From Neobacillus paridis (GTDB taxonomy: Bacteria; Bacillota; Bacilli; Bacillales; Cytobacillaceae), in the NCBI RefSeq assembly GCF_016765675.1, contig NZ_JAESWB010000168.1, forward strand, positions 124,001 to 188,000: a stretch of DNA of 64,000 bases. Direction: 5' to 3'. How positions within the stretch are numbered: the stretch's first letter is position 1; the number at the start of each line of letters is the position of its first letter. The translations under genes and the position numbers were made by a program. Positions 36,246 to 45,551 of the stretch are shown in pieces. Under the pieces are notes generated by a model, which was given only the letters and a program-made list of their open reading frames with translations, made no database searches and had not been told where the DNA came from.

Positions 36246-36275
36246 AAAGGAAGCATAAAAATTATGCTTCCTTTG
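36246..36275 (+). terminator. Terminator of the GGDEF-EAL gene
   Basis: AAAGGAAGCATAA pairs with TTATGCTTCCTTT around three bases. It overlaps the 3' end of the converging ykuE, and a real T run is lacking beyond three T. Confidence 0.6.
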
Positions 36276-37137
36276 ATTTCATGGTATAAACTGTTAATTC
36301 CGGTTTGGCTAGAAAACGAAAGGGGAGTCTTGTCGTTCCTATTCCCCGATTAACATATAAAGTCAGCTCGTTCTCATTCCCTACTCTGTATAGTCCTTCG
36401 GGATATTTCTGGCCAAATGGCGGGGTGATTAGAGCACCGTAAAAGGGAATTTTTACTTGACCGCCATGGCTGTGTCCACTTATTTGCCAGTGCACCGGAT
36501 ATCGAAGCGCTTGATCGGCCAGATCGGGAGCATGAGATAACAACAGGTTAAAATGATGATGGGGAACATCTTTTAACGCTTGTGGTAAATCAGGTTTGCC
36601 CAGCATGGCATCGTCAATTCCCAGTACATAAATTCTGCTCCCATCCTTTTGCTTAATAGGTGCTGCTTGATTTAGTAGGACAGTAAACTCGGCTGCCTCC
36701 ATAATATTTCGATAGAGATCGGACCCATAGCCGCCGTGATCATGATTACCGAAAATACAGAATTTGCCCATTGGAGCATGCAGTTTTTTTAAAATGGGTA
36801 CGAGTTTATTTATGTCAGTAAATTTATTAGGTTCGTCCATTAAATCGCCGGTAAAACAAATCAAATCCGGCTCTAGCATGCTAATTTTGTTTACCAGTGA
36901 GTTTAATTGCTCAAGAGTATATTGAAAGCCGAGATGTGTATCACTGAATTGAACAATTTTTACCCCATCAAAGCTTTTGGGGATCAGAGGATGGGTCATC
37001 TTTATCTCTTCGATGTCAAGCAGTGAAGGTTCGATTTTGTTTGCATATAAATATCCTCCTGAACTTAAGCCGAACATCGTTAATATAAAACCAAATGTTC
37101 GTTTTAAAAATGTTCTCCGCGTTGTTTTTTTTGACAT
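36262..37137 (-). CDS. ykuE: YkuE-type metallophosphoesterase with twin-arginine signal
   Basis: A protein of 291 residues when started at the ATG giving MSKKTTRRTFLKRTF, a Tat signal (RRTFLKR) followed by a hydrophobic stretch. A GTG ten codons upstream is possible but would place the signal too far in. Metal-binding motifs of calcineurin-like phosphoesterases follow: FSDTHLGF, TGDLMDEP, GNHDHGG and SGHSHGGQ. It is likely exported to the cell wall, as known for B. subtilis YkuE, a TatAyCy substrate. Physiological substrate unknown. Confidence 0.9.
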   Translation of the reverse strand: MSKKTTRRTFLKRTFGFILTMFGLSSGGYLYANKIEPSLLDIEEIKMTHPLIPKSFDGVKIVQFSDTHLGFQYTLEQLNSLVNKISMLEPDLICFTGDLMDEPNKFTDINKLVPILKKLHAPMGKFCIFGNHDHGGYGSDLYRNIMEAAEFTVLLNQAAPIKQKDGSRIYVLGIDDAMLGKPDLPQALKDVPHHHFNLLLSHAPDLADQALRYPVHWQISGHSHGGQVKIPFYGALITPPFGQKYPEGLYRVGNENELTLYVNRGIGTTRLPFRFLAKPELTVYTMKSKEA

Positions 37138-37349
37138 TTTGTCTACCAGCCTGTTTATTATTCGCACTTTAATACAACCTATTTGTATTGTCTTTAATTA
37201 CGGAAAATTTTTCAACTAAAAAGTTTTCTATATGTATATGTGACTGATGATAGAAATAGCCTCCTTTGCGGCGCTTTTTGGTTAAGAACGAGAACGATTA
37301 CGAATGCGTATGGTATAATGAAAAAGATCTTTTTTGGGGAGGTACTATA

Positions 37350-38558
37350 ATGGATGCTTTGGAAATTGTTTCAAATTTGGAGAATGTTTTTCCTTATTTC
37401 CAGCCGATTTTTAGTGCCGATGAGCAGCTTATCATTGCTTATGAAGTATTGGGAAGATATCAATCCGAAGATGATATTATCAGCCTGGGACCTTTTTTTC
37501 ACGACGATCAGGTTCCTGATGAATATAAATTTGAAGTGGATTTGTTGATCGTTCATAAGGCCCTTGAAAAAGCACTGGAGCTCGACGAGAATATCAGCAT
37601 ATTTTTAAATCGTAATCCACAAATTTTAATGTATGAGAATGGCGAACCGTTTCTAGAGGAGCTATTGGCCTTTGAAAAAAAAGGATTTCAGTTAAAGCGG
37701 ATTGTGCTTGATATTTCTGATCGCAATTATGAAGGGGATTTCGATCAATTTGATCACCTGCTGCAATATTATCGAACATACGGCTTGAAAGTAGCACTTT
37801 CCGGTATCGAAAGAGCCGGTCATTTTGAACGGATTGCGCAAATTGAGCCAGATATCTTGAAAATCAATTTGCAGTTATTAAAATCTAAGGCCTCTGGGAT
37901 GAACTTTAATGATGTCTTGTTTACGATTTCACTCCTGGCCAGAAAAATTGGCGCAACCTTATTATTTGAATATATCGAAATGAGCTATCAACTACAGTTT
38001 GCCTGGAAAAATGGCGGGCAATATTATCAGGGTTTTTATTTGCATCCCCCGGATGCCCATTTTGTAGCACGAGATTTGTTAAGCGGCCGTCTTAAAGAAA
38101 AATTCCATGATTTTATTACGTATGAGAAAAGAAAACTGGAGGCTGTCTTTTTTACAGCTGAATTTTTTCAAGCAAAGGTTCAGGAAATTGTGACAAAAAA
38201 TAAAAAATTGGGTCATGAAGGTCTTTTTCAAGCAATTGTTAAAGAAATGGATGAGGCTGCTTTTCGCATGTATATTTGTGACGAGGATGGCTTCCAAAAA
38301 TCGGCTAATTTTTTCAAAGGTAAGAATGGCTGGTATATGCAGGAAGAATATATCAATAAAAACTGGAGCTGGCGCCCTTACTTTTTGGAAAATATTATCA
38401 AGATGCGAAATGATCGTAAGGGAATTTTGTCTGACTTATATTGTGATATTGAAACAGGTGAAACGATTCGCACTTTCTCTTTCCCGATGAGCGGAACCGA
38501 ATACTTGTTTATTGATATTTCCTACCACTATCTATTTGAACATGATCAATTATTGTAA
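37350..38558 (+). CDS. ykuI: YkuI, EAL-domain c-di-GMP binding protein
   Basis: A protein of 402 residues; the ATG after GGGGAGG is chosen over a longer frame. The N-terminal EAL-type barrel has FQPIFSADEQLIIAYEVLGRY, in which the EAL motif itself reads EVL. The C-terminal third is a PAS-like domain with W-rich NWSWRPYF. B. subtilis YkuI binds c-di-GMP and lacks clear phosphodiesterase activity. The divergent EAL agrees with a receptor role. Next to a full GGDEF-EAL protein. Confidence 0.9.
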   Translation: MDALEIVSNLENVFPYFQPIFSADEQLIIAYEVLGRYQSEDDIISLGPFFHDDQVPDEYKFEVDLLIVHKALEKALELDENISIFLNRNPQILMYENGEPFLEELLAFEKKGFQLKRIVLDISDRNYEGDFDQFDHLLQYYRTYGLKVALSGIERAGHFERIAQIEPDILKINLQLLKSKASGMNFNDVLFTISLLARKIGATLLFEYIEMSYQLQFAWKNGGQYYQGFYLHPPDAHFVARDLLSGRLKEKFHDFITYEKRKLEAVFFTAEFFQAKVQEIVTKNKKLGHEGLFQAIVKEMDEAAFRMYICDEDGFQKSANFFKGKNGWYMQEEYINKNWSWRPYFLENIIKMRNDRKGILSDLYCDIETGETIRTFSFPMSGTEYLFIDISYHYLFEHDQLL

Positions 38559-38631
38559 GAATACACCTGTATAGAATGATTCATGGAGTGGAACTGTAAA
38601 CATAAATATTGTGAAGGAGAAGGAGCTGCTC

Positions 38632-38868
38632 ATGAATCTATTTGAAATCACCATAGCGATTCTGATTGTTGGAATACTCGCTTATTCACTCATCTATACA
38701 TTGGTTGTTGGCAGACAGCATAAAGTGGCAGAAGGTGATTTTGATTCACCAATAGCGGATCATGTTCAAAAAAATGTGTATATAAAAAATCCAATCTTTT
38801 TAGCATATGGGATTTTTTTTGCGTTACTTTTATTTATCATTTTGTTCATTGCGCTTACATTTTTTTAG
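38632..38868 (+). CDS. Small membrane protein, 78 residues
   Basis: Begins MNLFEITIAILIVGILAYSL after GAAGGAGAAGGAG. Two hydrophobic helices flank a conserved-looking soluble link (VVGRQHKVAEGDFDSPIADHV), and the second helix starts NPIFLAYGIFF. I do not recognise a family. It lies between ykuI and ykuJ and is closed by a terminator. A role next to c-di-GMP signalling is a guess. Confidence 0.7.
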   Translation: MNLFEITIAILIVGILAYSLIYTLVVGRQHKVAEGDFDSPIADHVQKNVYIKNPIFLAYGIFFALLLFIILFIALTFF

Positions 38869-38898
38869 GTCTTCAAATATTTGGGGATCTTTTTTTGT
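38867..38898 (+). terminator. Terminator of the small membrane protein gene
   Basis: AGGTCTTCAAA and TTTGGGGATCT form a stem with wobble pairs, followed by seven T. Confidence 0.65.
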
Positions 38899-39072
38899 TG
38901 ATTTTAGGAAAAAAATATCTGTTTTACTTAATTTTGTTTGGACAAATTCAAGGTGTTATTTTATTCTTTTAATATTGGCATGTGATGAAAATAAATCCAT
39001 CAGGATAGAATCATGTCGAATGCAGAACATAACAAATAGAAAGTTTGTTTGTGTTTGAAAGGAGTCGAAGTT

Positions 39073-39309
39073 ATGTCACAGCTTCAAGGTATATTGACAA
39101 GATTAAAAAATCTGCAAGAACAGTCTATTAATGGGGAACCAGCACAGCGTTATTTTGAGGTGAACGGCGAAAGAAAGTGCCAGGTAACGTTTCATCCTAA
39201 AACAGAGACATTTGAACTAGAAGTCTACCATGAAAAGGATAAGCCCAAACGTTATCAATTTGATAATATCGATATGATTACAATTGAAATTTTTGACTTA
39301 ATTCAATAG
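39073..39309 (+). CDS. ykuJ: YkuJ family protein
   Basis: A protein of 78 residues starting MSQLQGILTRLKNLQEQ, with RYFEVNGERKCQVTFHPKT in the middle; this matches YkuJ. Start is the ATG following GAAAGGAG. Function unknown; a small alpha-beta protein. Gene order ykuI-ykuJ-ykuL is retained. Confidence 0.88.
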   Translation: MSQLQGILTRLKNLQEQSINGEPAQRYFEVNGERKCQVTFHPKTETFELEVYHEKDKPKRYQFDNIDMITIEIFDLIQ

Positions 39310-39333
39310 GAGCCTCCTGAGGTTCCTTTTTTA
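39308..39333 (+). terminator. Terminator of ykuJ
   Basis: GGAGCCTC pairs with GAGGTTCC (one G-U pair) over a very short loop, then six T. Confidence 0.8.
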
Positions 39334-39418
39334 TCGTTTTTAGAGTAATCTTTTCACAGACATCCGCTAACTATGATAGAATAAGGCTGTGAAATCAAAT
39401 GTTGAGGAGTTTTCGACG

Positions 39419-39874
39419 ATGATTAGTCTTCCCAGCGGAGAATTTTTAGAATTAACGATTAAAGAATTAATGATTCCATCTGAACGGGTGGCCCATGTAC
39501 AAATTGGCAATAATCTTGAACACGCGCTTTTGGTATTAACGAAAAGCGGATATACCGCAATTCCTGTGCTAGATCCACATTATAAGCTTCATGGGTTAAT
39601 CAGTACACCGATCATTATGGATTCCATCCTCGGATTAGAGAGAATCGAATTTGAACAACTGGAGAAAAAACGGGTAGAAGAGGTTATGAAAAAATCTATC
39701 CCAAGGATTAAAATTTCTGCTCCATTAAAAACATGTCTTGATTTACTTGTGAATCACCCATTTCTCTGTGTAGAGACAGAAGATGGTTACTTCGAGGGAA
39801 TTTTGCCTAGGAGTACAGTATTGAATCAATTAAATAAAATGGTGAAAAGATTTAAATTGTACGAAAAATATTAG
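39419..39874 (+). CDS. ykuL: YkuL, CBS-domain protein
   Basis: A protein of 151 residues starting MISLPSGEFLELTIKELM, as in B. subtilis YkuL, after GAGGAG. An upstream GTG ten codons earlier is less supported. Two CBS motifs make up the whole protein: VAHVQIGNNLEHALLVLTKS GYTAIPVLDP with HGLIS, and IPRIKISAPLKTCLDLLV with GYFEGILPRS. Such modules sense adenine nucleotides; c-di-AMP binding has been described for some small CBS proteins. Partner unknown. Confidence 0.9.
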   Translation: MISLPSGEFLELTIKELMIPSERVAHVQIGNNLEHALLVLTKSGYTAIPVLDPHYKLHGLISTPIIMDSILGLERIEFEQLEKKRVEEVMKKSIPRIKISAPLKTCLDLLVNHPFLCVETEDGYFEGILPRSTVLNQLNKMVKRFKLYEKY

Positions 39875-39926
39875 GCTCCCAATGTAAGGGAGCCGTAATT
39901 TTTGGCGGGAATTTGGAGGTGTTATC

Positions 39927-41429
39927 ATGGAAGCGTCTCGAGATCAATCGATGCAAAATAAAAAAATGACCAAAAAACCTCTGGTATTAGCTGCTGTAAT
40001 GCTGGCAATGTTTATGGGGGCGATTGAAGCAACCATTGTCTCAACGGCTATGCCGGCAATTGTTGCCGATTTAGGTGGATTTACTTTATATAGCTGGGTG
40101 TTTTCAGCCTACTTATTAATGAATTCTGTTACTGTCTTGATTTATGGCAAATTATCTGATCTATTTGGGCGCAAACCTATTCTTACTGTAGGGATCATTT
40201 TATTTTTAATCGGTTCCATCCTTTGTGGTTTCGCCAGTTCGATGCAGATGTTAATTATTTTTCGTTTGATTCAAGGATTGGGCGCCGGTGCCGTTACCCC
40301 AATCGCCACTACGATAGTTGGCGATATATATACGCCCGAGGAAAGGGCAAAGGTTCAAGGATATCTTTCCAGTGTTTGGGGCATTTCAGCGATTACCGGT
40401 CCGGCAATTGGCGGGCTGTTGGTTCAGTATGTCAGTTGGAAGTATGTTTTTTGGATCAATATTCCGCTTGGAATTCTATCGTTGGTCGGATTATGGCTGT
40501 TTCTCCATGAAAATATTCATCGGAAAAAGCATGAAATTGATTATAGCGGGGCTGTCTTATTAACGATCACGATATCTTCTATCATGTTTTTGTTGGTGGA
40601 AGGCGGGAGCCGTTGGACATGGGGATCTTGGCAGGCTTTAAGTTTATTTACTGTTGCAGCTGTCTCCATGCTTGGTTTTATTTTTCGGGAAAAGCAGGCT
40701 GCAGAACCCGTGATGCCATTTTCAATCTGGAAAGAGAGATCCATTTTTATTGCTAATATCGTGTCGCTGACAACGGGGATTATGCTAATTGGGATTTCCA
40801 GTTTTCTGCCGACATTTGTTCAAGGCGTGATGGAACAAACCCCTATTATTGCTGGGTTTACTTTAACAACGATGTCGATTGGCTGGCCGATTGCCTCAAC
40901 GCTTTCGGGACGGCTGCTCTTAAACATAGGCTACCGAAAGACTTCCATCATTGGCGGTTTATTTCTAATTTTTGGCGGTATCATGTTTGTAACAATGTTG
41001 CCATCTTCAGGTCCGCTATGGGCTGCAATTGGCTCTTTTTTAATCGGTTGTGGCATGGGGTTAACGTCAACAGCATTTATCGTTTCGATTCAGAGCACTG
41101 TCGGCTGGGAACAGCGGGGAATTGCAACAGCGGCAAATATGTTTATGCGAAATCTGGGAAATACCATTGGGGCAGCTCTTTTAGGTGGAATCCTGAATAA
41201 TCGGATGATGAATTTTTTCCATGAACGAAACGTTTCATTAACAGTTAATGATGCAAATAAGCTGTTGAAAGTGGAGGAACGTGGGAAATTATCCAGTTCT
41301 GTTCGCGCAATCTTACAGGAAGGGCTGACGCATTCGTTACATACCGTTTATGATGTTGTTCTGATTTTTGCGGTCATCAGTATGTTATTTATCTTGTTTA
41401 TACCGAAAAATGGCGACCGTTCCGTATAG
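39927..41429 (+). CDS. MFS drug efflux transporter, DHA2 (EmrB/QacA) type
   Basis: A protein of 500 residues with fourteen predicted membrane helices. DHA2 motifs are MFMGAIEATIVSTAMPAI in helix 1, GKLSDLFGRKP (motif A), LIQGLGAGAVTPIATT (motif B), and GISAITGPAIGGLL (motif C). It extrudes drugs or organic cations by proton antiport. SD is TTTGGAGGT. Only 33 bases before the ccpC start, so the two may be cotranscribed. Not a usual neighbour of ccpC in B. subtilis. Confidence 0.88.
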   Translation: MEASRDQSMQNKKMTKKPLVLAAVMLAMFMGAIEATIVSTAMPAIVADLGGFTLYSWVFSAYLLMNSVTVLIYGKLSDLFGRKPILTVGIILFLIGSILCGFASSMQMLIIFRLIQGLGAGAVTPIATTIVGDIYTPEERAKVQGYLSSVWGISAITGPAIGGLLVQYVSWKYVFWINIPLGILSLVGLWLFLHENIHRKKHEIDYSGAVLLTITISSIMFLLVEGGSRWTWGSWQALSLFTVAAVSMLGFIFREKQAAEPVMPFSIWKERSIFIANIVSLTTGIMLIGISSFLPTFVQGVMEQTPIIAGFTLTTMSIGWPIASTLSGRLLLNIGYRKTSIIGGLFLIFGGIMFVTMLPSSGPLWAAIGSFLIGCGMGLTSTAFIVSIQSTVGWEQRGIATAANMFMRNLGNTIGAALLGGILNNRMMNFFHERNVSLTVNDANKLLKVEERGKLSSSVRAILQEGLTHSLHTVYDVVLIFAVISMLFILFIPKNGDRSV

Positions 41430-41462
41430 TTTACTAAACTTTTGCAAAGGGGTGTGGAATCA

Positions 41463-42350
41463 ATGTCCTCATTATCGGAATTTCAATTACTGGCGGTTTT
41501 GGCGCAAGAGATGAATATGCGCAAGGCGTCTGACCGGTTATTTGTGTCACAGCCGGCCTTGTCACAGCGGCTGCAATCAATTGAAAAGGAATGGGGGACA
41601 AAGTTATTTATTCGCTCACAAAAGGGGTTATCATTGACTCCTGCTGGTGAATTAGTGATTGATTTTGTCAACGACGTACTGAAAAAGGAAGAAAAGGTAC
41701 GCGAAACGATTTACTCCCTTCAAGAAGGTGTATCCGGCACCCTGAGAATTGCCGTAGCTTCGATCGTTGGACAGAACTGGCTGCCGGAAGTGCTAAAAAA
41801 GTATGTCGATAAATTTCCCCAGGTTAAAATATCACTGATTACGGGATGGAGCAGCGAAATATTAAGATGTTTGTACGATGACCAAGTACATATCGGCATT
41901 ATCAGAGGAACGCCGGATTGGAAGGGCGCCAAAATCCATCTTTTTAACGATCCACTATATTTGGTTGATCGGGAAATTACCAGGCCTGAACAAGTATTGG
42001 AAACAGACCGTCCCTTTATTCAATTTAAAAGTGATTCGAATTATTACCAGGAAATCCAGGATTGGTGGCTGCGAAATTTTAAAACATCACCGAAAAGAAC
42101 GGTTGTCGTCGATCAAATCGAAACGTGCAAACAAATGGCCTTTAATGGGATAGGGTATGCCATTTTACCTTCGATCACTTTAACGAAGGCTGGATCAAGT
42201 ATCTTTAAAATTCCCCTTGTTGATGAAAATAACAATCCTGTTGCCAGGGATACATGGTTGTTAGGATACGAATCTGCCTTTCAATTAAAACAGGTTCAAG
42301 CGTTTGTCGATGTTGTCAAAGAACATATTAGGGAATCTAACCATCACTAG
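41463..42350 (+). CDS. ccpC: LysR-type regulator CcpC
   Basis: A protein of 295 residues. The N-terminal LysR helix-turn-helix is NMRKASDRLFVSQPALSQRL, and the effector domain has LITGWSSEILRCLYDDQVHI, IQFKSDSNYYQEIQDWW and DQIETCKQMAFNGIGYAILP, closely matching CcpC (YkuM). CcpC represses citrate synthase and aconitase genes (citZ, citB) and responds to citrate. The ATG after AAAGGGG is taken. Neighbour dapH follows as in B. subtilis after loss of ykuN-ykuP. Confidence 0.93.
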   Translation: MSSLSEFQLLAVLAQEMNMRKASDRLFVSQPALSQRLQSIEKEWGTKLFIRSQKGLSLTPAGELVIDFVNDVLKKEEKVRETIYSLQEGVSGTLRIAVASIVGQNWLPEVLKKYVDKFPQVKISLITGWSSEILRCLYDDQVHIGIIRGTPDWKGAKIHLFNDPLYLVDREITRPEQVLETDRPFIQFKSDSNYYQEIQDWWLRNFKTSPKRTVVVDQIETCKQMAFNGIGYAILPSITLTKAGSSIFKIPLVDENNNPVARDTWLLGYESAFQLKQVQAFVDVVKEHIRESNHH

Positions 42351-42424
42351 GATGATTTTTTCTTGTTTTCACAGCTTTTGTTTGTTAAAGTATTTTTTAG
42401 TACGGAATAGGGGGACAGAGCAGT

Positions 42425-43126
42425 ATGGATGCACATGAAATTATTTCTTTTATCCAAAATAGTAAAAAATCGACACCGGTTAAAGTCTATCTTAAAGGGG
42501 ATTTAGCAGGAATTGATTTTGGCAGCAATGCAAAAACCTTTATTAATGGACCCACTGGAATTGTATTTGGTGAATGGTCTGAAATTGAAGCCGTAATTGA
42601 CGCCAATAAAGCCAAAATTGAAGATTATGTCATTGAGAGCGACCGCCGCAATTCTGCGATTCCATTATTAGATACTAAGCATATTAATGCCCGTATTGAG
42701 CCGGGGGTCATTATCCGCGACCAAGTTGAAATTGGTGATAATGCTGTCATCATGATGGGAGCAGTTATCAATATTGGGGCTGTCATTGGCGAAAATACAA
42801 TGATTGACATGGGTGTTGTTCTTGGCGGTAGAGCAACCGTTGGAAAGAAATGTCATATTGGTGCCGGAACAGTGTTAGCCGGAGTTATTGAACCACCGTC
42901 GGCTAAGCCGGTAGTCATTGAGGATGAAGTCATGATCGGTGCCAATGCTGTGGTGCTTGAAGGTGTAACCGTGGGTAAAGGGGCAGTTGTCGCTGCTGGT
43001 GCCGTGGTTACCCAGGATGTTGAACCATATACGGTAGTTGCCGGAATACCAGCAAGAAAAATAAAAGACATTGACGAAAAAACAAAATCCAAAACCGAAA
43101 TCATGCAGGAACTTCGTCAGTTATAA
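42425..43126 (+). CDS. dapH: Tetrahydrodipicolinate N-acetyltransferase
   Basis: A protein of 233 residues. An N-terminal alpha/beta domain ([16 protein letters not shown]) is followed by a left-handed beta helix of hexapeptide repeats ([35 protein letters not shown]). The loop [13 protein letters not shown] is characteristic of DapH. It acetylates L-2,3,4,5-tetrahydrodipicolinate in the lysine/diaminopimelate pathway. It is first of a pair with ykuR, separated by a hairpin. Confidence 0.95.
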   Translation: MDAHEIISFIQNSKKSTPVKVYLKGDLAGIDFGSNAKTFINGPTGIVFGEWSEIEAVIDANKAKIEDYVIESDRRNSAIPLLDTKHINARIEPGVIIRDQVEIGDNAVIMMGAVINIGAVIGENTMIDMGVVLGGRATVGKKCHIGAGTVLAGVIEPPSAKPVVIEDEVMIGANAVVLEGVTVGKGAVVAAGAVVTQDVEPYTVVAGIPARKIKDIDEKTKSKTEIMQELRQL

Positions 43127-43141
43127 AATCACTTTACTTTA

Positions 43142-43169
43142 AAGCGTGGAATATTCCACGCTTCTTTTT
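43142..43169 (+). terminator. Palindromic terminator between dapH and ykuR
   Basis: A perfect 22-base palindrome (AAGCGTGGAAT followed by ATTCCACGCTT) and a T run. It lies within the dapH-ykuR pair, so probably a partial terminator. Confidence 0.8.
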
Positions 43170-43183
43170 AAAGGAGAGAAATT

Positions 43184-44302
43184 ATGAATCCATTCATTCA
43201 AATTCGCCGAGAGCTTCACCGAATACCTGAGCTGGGATTTCAGGAATTTAAAACGCAGGCTTATTTATTAAAATACATCCAATCCTTACCGCAACAACGT
43301 CTTCTAATAAAAAAATGGAAGACCGGTTTACTGGTAAAGGTCCCCGGTAGGAATCCGAGTAAAATGGTTGGCTACAGGACCGATATTGATGGATTGCCGA
43401 TACCAGAAGAAACTGGGCTGCCGTTTTCCTCGATACATCCAGAAAATATGCATGCTTGTGGGCATGATTTCCACATGACGATTGCTTTAGGATTGCTTAC
43501 GCATTTTGTCCATAATCCGATTGCCGATGATCTTTTGTTTGTTTTTCAACCGGCAGAGGAGGGACCGGGTGGTGCCGAGCCGATGCTGCATTCGAAAGAA
43601 ATGCAGGAATGGATGCCAGATATGATCTTTGCCTTGCATATCGCTCCGGAGTATCCGGTGGGGACAATAGCTGTTAAAGAAGGCTTATTATTTGCAAATA
43701 CATCAGAATTGTTTATCGACCTCCAAGGCAGGGGGGGGCATGCCGCATTTCCCCATCAAACAAATGATATGGTGATTGCCGCCTGTAACCTTGTCACACA
43801 GTTGCAGACGATCGTTTCCCGAAATATAAATCCGTTAGATAGCGCAGTGATTACAATTGGAAAAATTACCGGGGGAACCGTACAAAATAGTATCGCGGAA
43901 AAGGCAAGGCTTGAGGGCACAATTCGCACTTTGTCACCGGAAACAATGGGGAAAGTCAAACAGCGAATTGAAGCAATAGTCAGAGGAATTGAGGCAGGCT
44001 TTGAGTGTGGGGCGAAAATCGACTATGGATCCATGTATTATCAGGTCTATAATCATGAAGAATTGACCAAAGATTTTATCGACTTTATAAGGCAGGATCC
44101 CCATATTACCTTGGTTGAATGCAGAGAGGCCATGACTGGGGAGGATTTTGGCTACATGTTAAAAGAAATTCCCGGCTTTATGTTTTGGCTTGGTGTCGAT
44201 ACCCCATTCGGCTTGCATAATGCCAAACTAAACCCAAAAGAGGAAGCAATCGGGGTGGCTGTACGAATGATGACCGACTATTTAACATATAAGGGCAATT
44301 AA
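43184..44302 (+). CDS. ykuR: N-acetyldiaminopimelate deacetylase
   Basis: A protein of 372 residues of the M20 amidohydrolase family. Metal ligands are in [14 protein letters not shown] and [14 protein letters not shown], with a further histidine in [10 protein letters not shown] and [10 protein letters not shown]. In B. subtilis YkuR (also called DapL there) removes acetate from N-acetyl-LL-diaminopimelate, the step after PatA. Preceded by AAAGGAGAG. Confidence 0.92.
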   Translation: MNPFIQIRRELHRIPELGFQEFKTQAYLLKYIQSLPQQRLLIKKWKTGLLVKVPGRNPSKMVGYRTDIDGLPIPEETGLPFSSIHPENMHACGHDFHMTIALGLLTHFVHNPIADDLLFVFQPAEEGPGGAEPMLHSKEMQEWMPDMIFALHIAPEYPVGTIAVKEGLLFANTSELFIDLQGRGGHAAFPHQTNDMVIAACNLVTQLQTIVSRNINPLDSAVITIGKITGGTVQNSIAEKARLEGTIRTLSPETMGKVKQRIEAIVRGIEAGFECGAKIDYGSMYYQVYNHEELTKDFIDFIRQDPHITLVECREAMTGEDFGYMLKEIPGFMFWLGVDTPFGLHNAKLNPKEEAIGVAVRMMTDYLTYKGN

Positions 44303-44420
44303 ACGGGTTTGAAAATGTTATTGTTTTGATGGTTTGGTTCATTATGCTAAAATGATCGTGAATAAAGCGAAATTTGGTAAAATTCCGTTGCCTATTAAAA
44401 TATATTTGGAGGGATTTAAA

Positions 44421-44969
44421 ATGCCGGAACGTATGGTAGGTAAACAAGCTCCTCGCTTTGAAATGGAAGCGGTCATGCCCAACAAAGAATTTGGAAAAGT
44501 TAGTCTCGAAGAAAATATGAAGAATGACAAATGGACAGTACTGTTCTTCTATCCAATGGATTTCACCTTTGTATGCCCAACGGAAATTATCGCAATGTCA
44601 GATCGTTTTGAAGAATTTGATGATCTTGACGCAGTTGTTATCGGCGTTTCAACTGATACAATTCATACCCACCTTGCCTGGATTAATACCGATCGGAAAG
44701 ATAATGGGATTGGTCAATTAAATTATCCATTAGCAGCTGACCATAATCAACAAGTGACACGGGATTACGGCATCTTAATTGAAGAAGAGGGTGTTGCACT
44801 TCGCGGGTTGTTCATTATCGATCCTGAAGGTGAATTAAAGTATGCTGTTGTTCATGATAATAATATCGGACGCAGTGTAGATGAAACCTTGCGTGTGCTC
44901 CAAGCATTGCAAACCGGTGGTCTTTGCCCGGCTAACTGGAAACCTGGACAGGCTACCTTAAAAGTTTAA
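44421..44969 (+). CDS. ykuU: 2-Cys peroxiredoxin YkuU
   Basis: A protein of 182 residues; ATG after TTGGAGGG. The peroxidatic cysteine is in DFTFVCPTEI, and the resolving cysteine in GGLCPANW near the C-terminus, so it is a typical 2-Cys peroxiredoxin of the AhpC/Prx1 type. It reduces hydrogen peroxide and alkyl hydroperoxides. The next gene, ykuV, is a thioredoxin-like protein that could reduce it. Confidence 0.93.
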   Translation: MPERMVGKQAPRFEMEAVMPNKEFGKVSLEENMKNDKWTVLFFYPMDFTFVCPTEIIAMSDRFEEFDDLDAVVIGVSTDTIHTHLAWINTDRKDNGIGQLNYPLAADHNQQVTRDYGILIEEEGVALRGLFIIDPEGELKYAVVHDNNIGRSVDETLRVLQALQTGGLCPANWKPGQATLKV

Positions 44970-44985
44970 TTTTGTTACTAACCGG

Positions 44986-45017
44986 ATAGACCTAACTGGA
45001 TTGTGTTAGGTCTATTC
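44986..45017 (+). terminator. Hairpin between ykuU and ykuV
   Basis: ATAGACCTAAC pairs with GTTAGGTCTAT around an eight-base loop. Only a weak T tail (TTCT) follows, so read-through into ykuV is likely. Confidence 0.55.
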
Positions 45018-45037
45018 TAGCATAAGGGGGGCTAACT

Positions 45038-45493
45038 ATGAAGTTACGTGAGCCAATGCCGGAACTAACCGGGGCTGCTGAATGGTTGAATGGCCAAGTG
45101 ACAAGGGAGGAACTGGTCGGTGAAAAACCAACCCTTATTCATTTTTGGTCGATCAGCTGTCATTTATGTAAAGAAGCAATGCCGCAGGTCAATCAATTTC
45201 GCGATCAATATAAGGATAAATTGAATGTCGTGGCTGTCCATATGCCTAGATCAGAAAATGATCTAAATATTGAAGAGATTAAGAAAGCTGCCGAAGAACA
45301 CGGGATCACCCAGCCAATTTTTGTTGATAGTGAACATAAATTAACAGATGCCTTTGAAAATCAGTACGTTCCTGCTTATTATGTATTTGACAAAGATGGC
45401 CTGCTCCGTCACTTCCAAGCAGGTGGCAGCGGTATGAAGATGCTGGAAAAACGAGTAAACCGGGTTTTAGCTGAAATGGAAAAAGCAGAATAA
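45038..45493 (+). CDS. ykuV: Thiol-disulfide oxidoreductase YkuV
   Basis: A protein of 151 residues with a thioredoxin fold. The active site is WSISCHLCKEAMPQV (CHLC), and the cis-proline side is EYVPAY-like NQYVPAYYVFD. It is almost the same as B. subtilis YkuV (RHFQAGGSGMKMLEKRVNRV), a cytosolic protein that reduces disulfides. There is no signal peptide. It probably works with YkuU. Confidence 0.93.
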   Translation: MKLREPMPELTGAAEWLNGQVTREELVGEKPTLIHFWSISCHLCKEAMPQVNQFRDQYKDKLNVVAVHMPRSENDLNIEEIKKAAEEHGITQPIFVDSEHKLTDAFENQYVPAYYVFDKDGLLRHFQAGGSGMKMLEKRVNRVLAEMEKAE

Positions 45494-45507
45494 GCACAAA
45501 GTTCTTA

Positions 45508-45541
45508 AACTGTTCGTTTTTATTAAACGAGCAGTTTTTTT
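45508..45541 (+). terminator. Terminator of ykuV
   Basis: AACTGTTCGTTT pairs with AAACGAGCAGTT (one G-U pair) with a five-base loop, then seven T. Confidence 0.87.
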
Positions 45542-45551
45542 GCTTATAAAT

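Noticed and set aside
37138..37167. Upstream GTG start for ykuE
   Set aside because: It would bury the twin-arginine motif ten residues deeper. The ATG gives the usual signal peptide.
42853..43104. Minus-strand frame rich in Thr, Ala and Pro
   Set aside because: It is the reverse reading of the dapH hexapeptide repeats and has no start signals.
44334..44420. 29-codon N-terminal extension of ykuU
   Set aside because: The peroxiredoxin family begins at MPERMVGKQAP and that ATG has TTGGAGGG in front.
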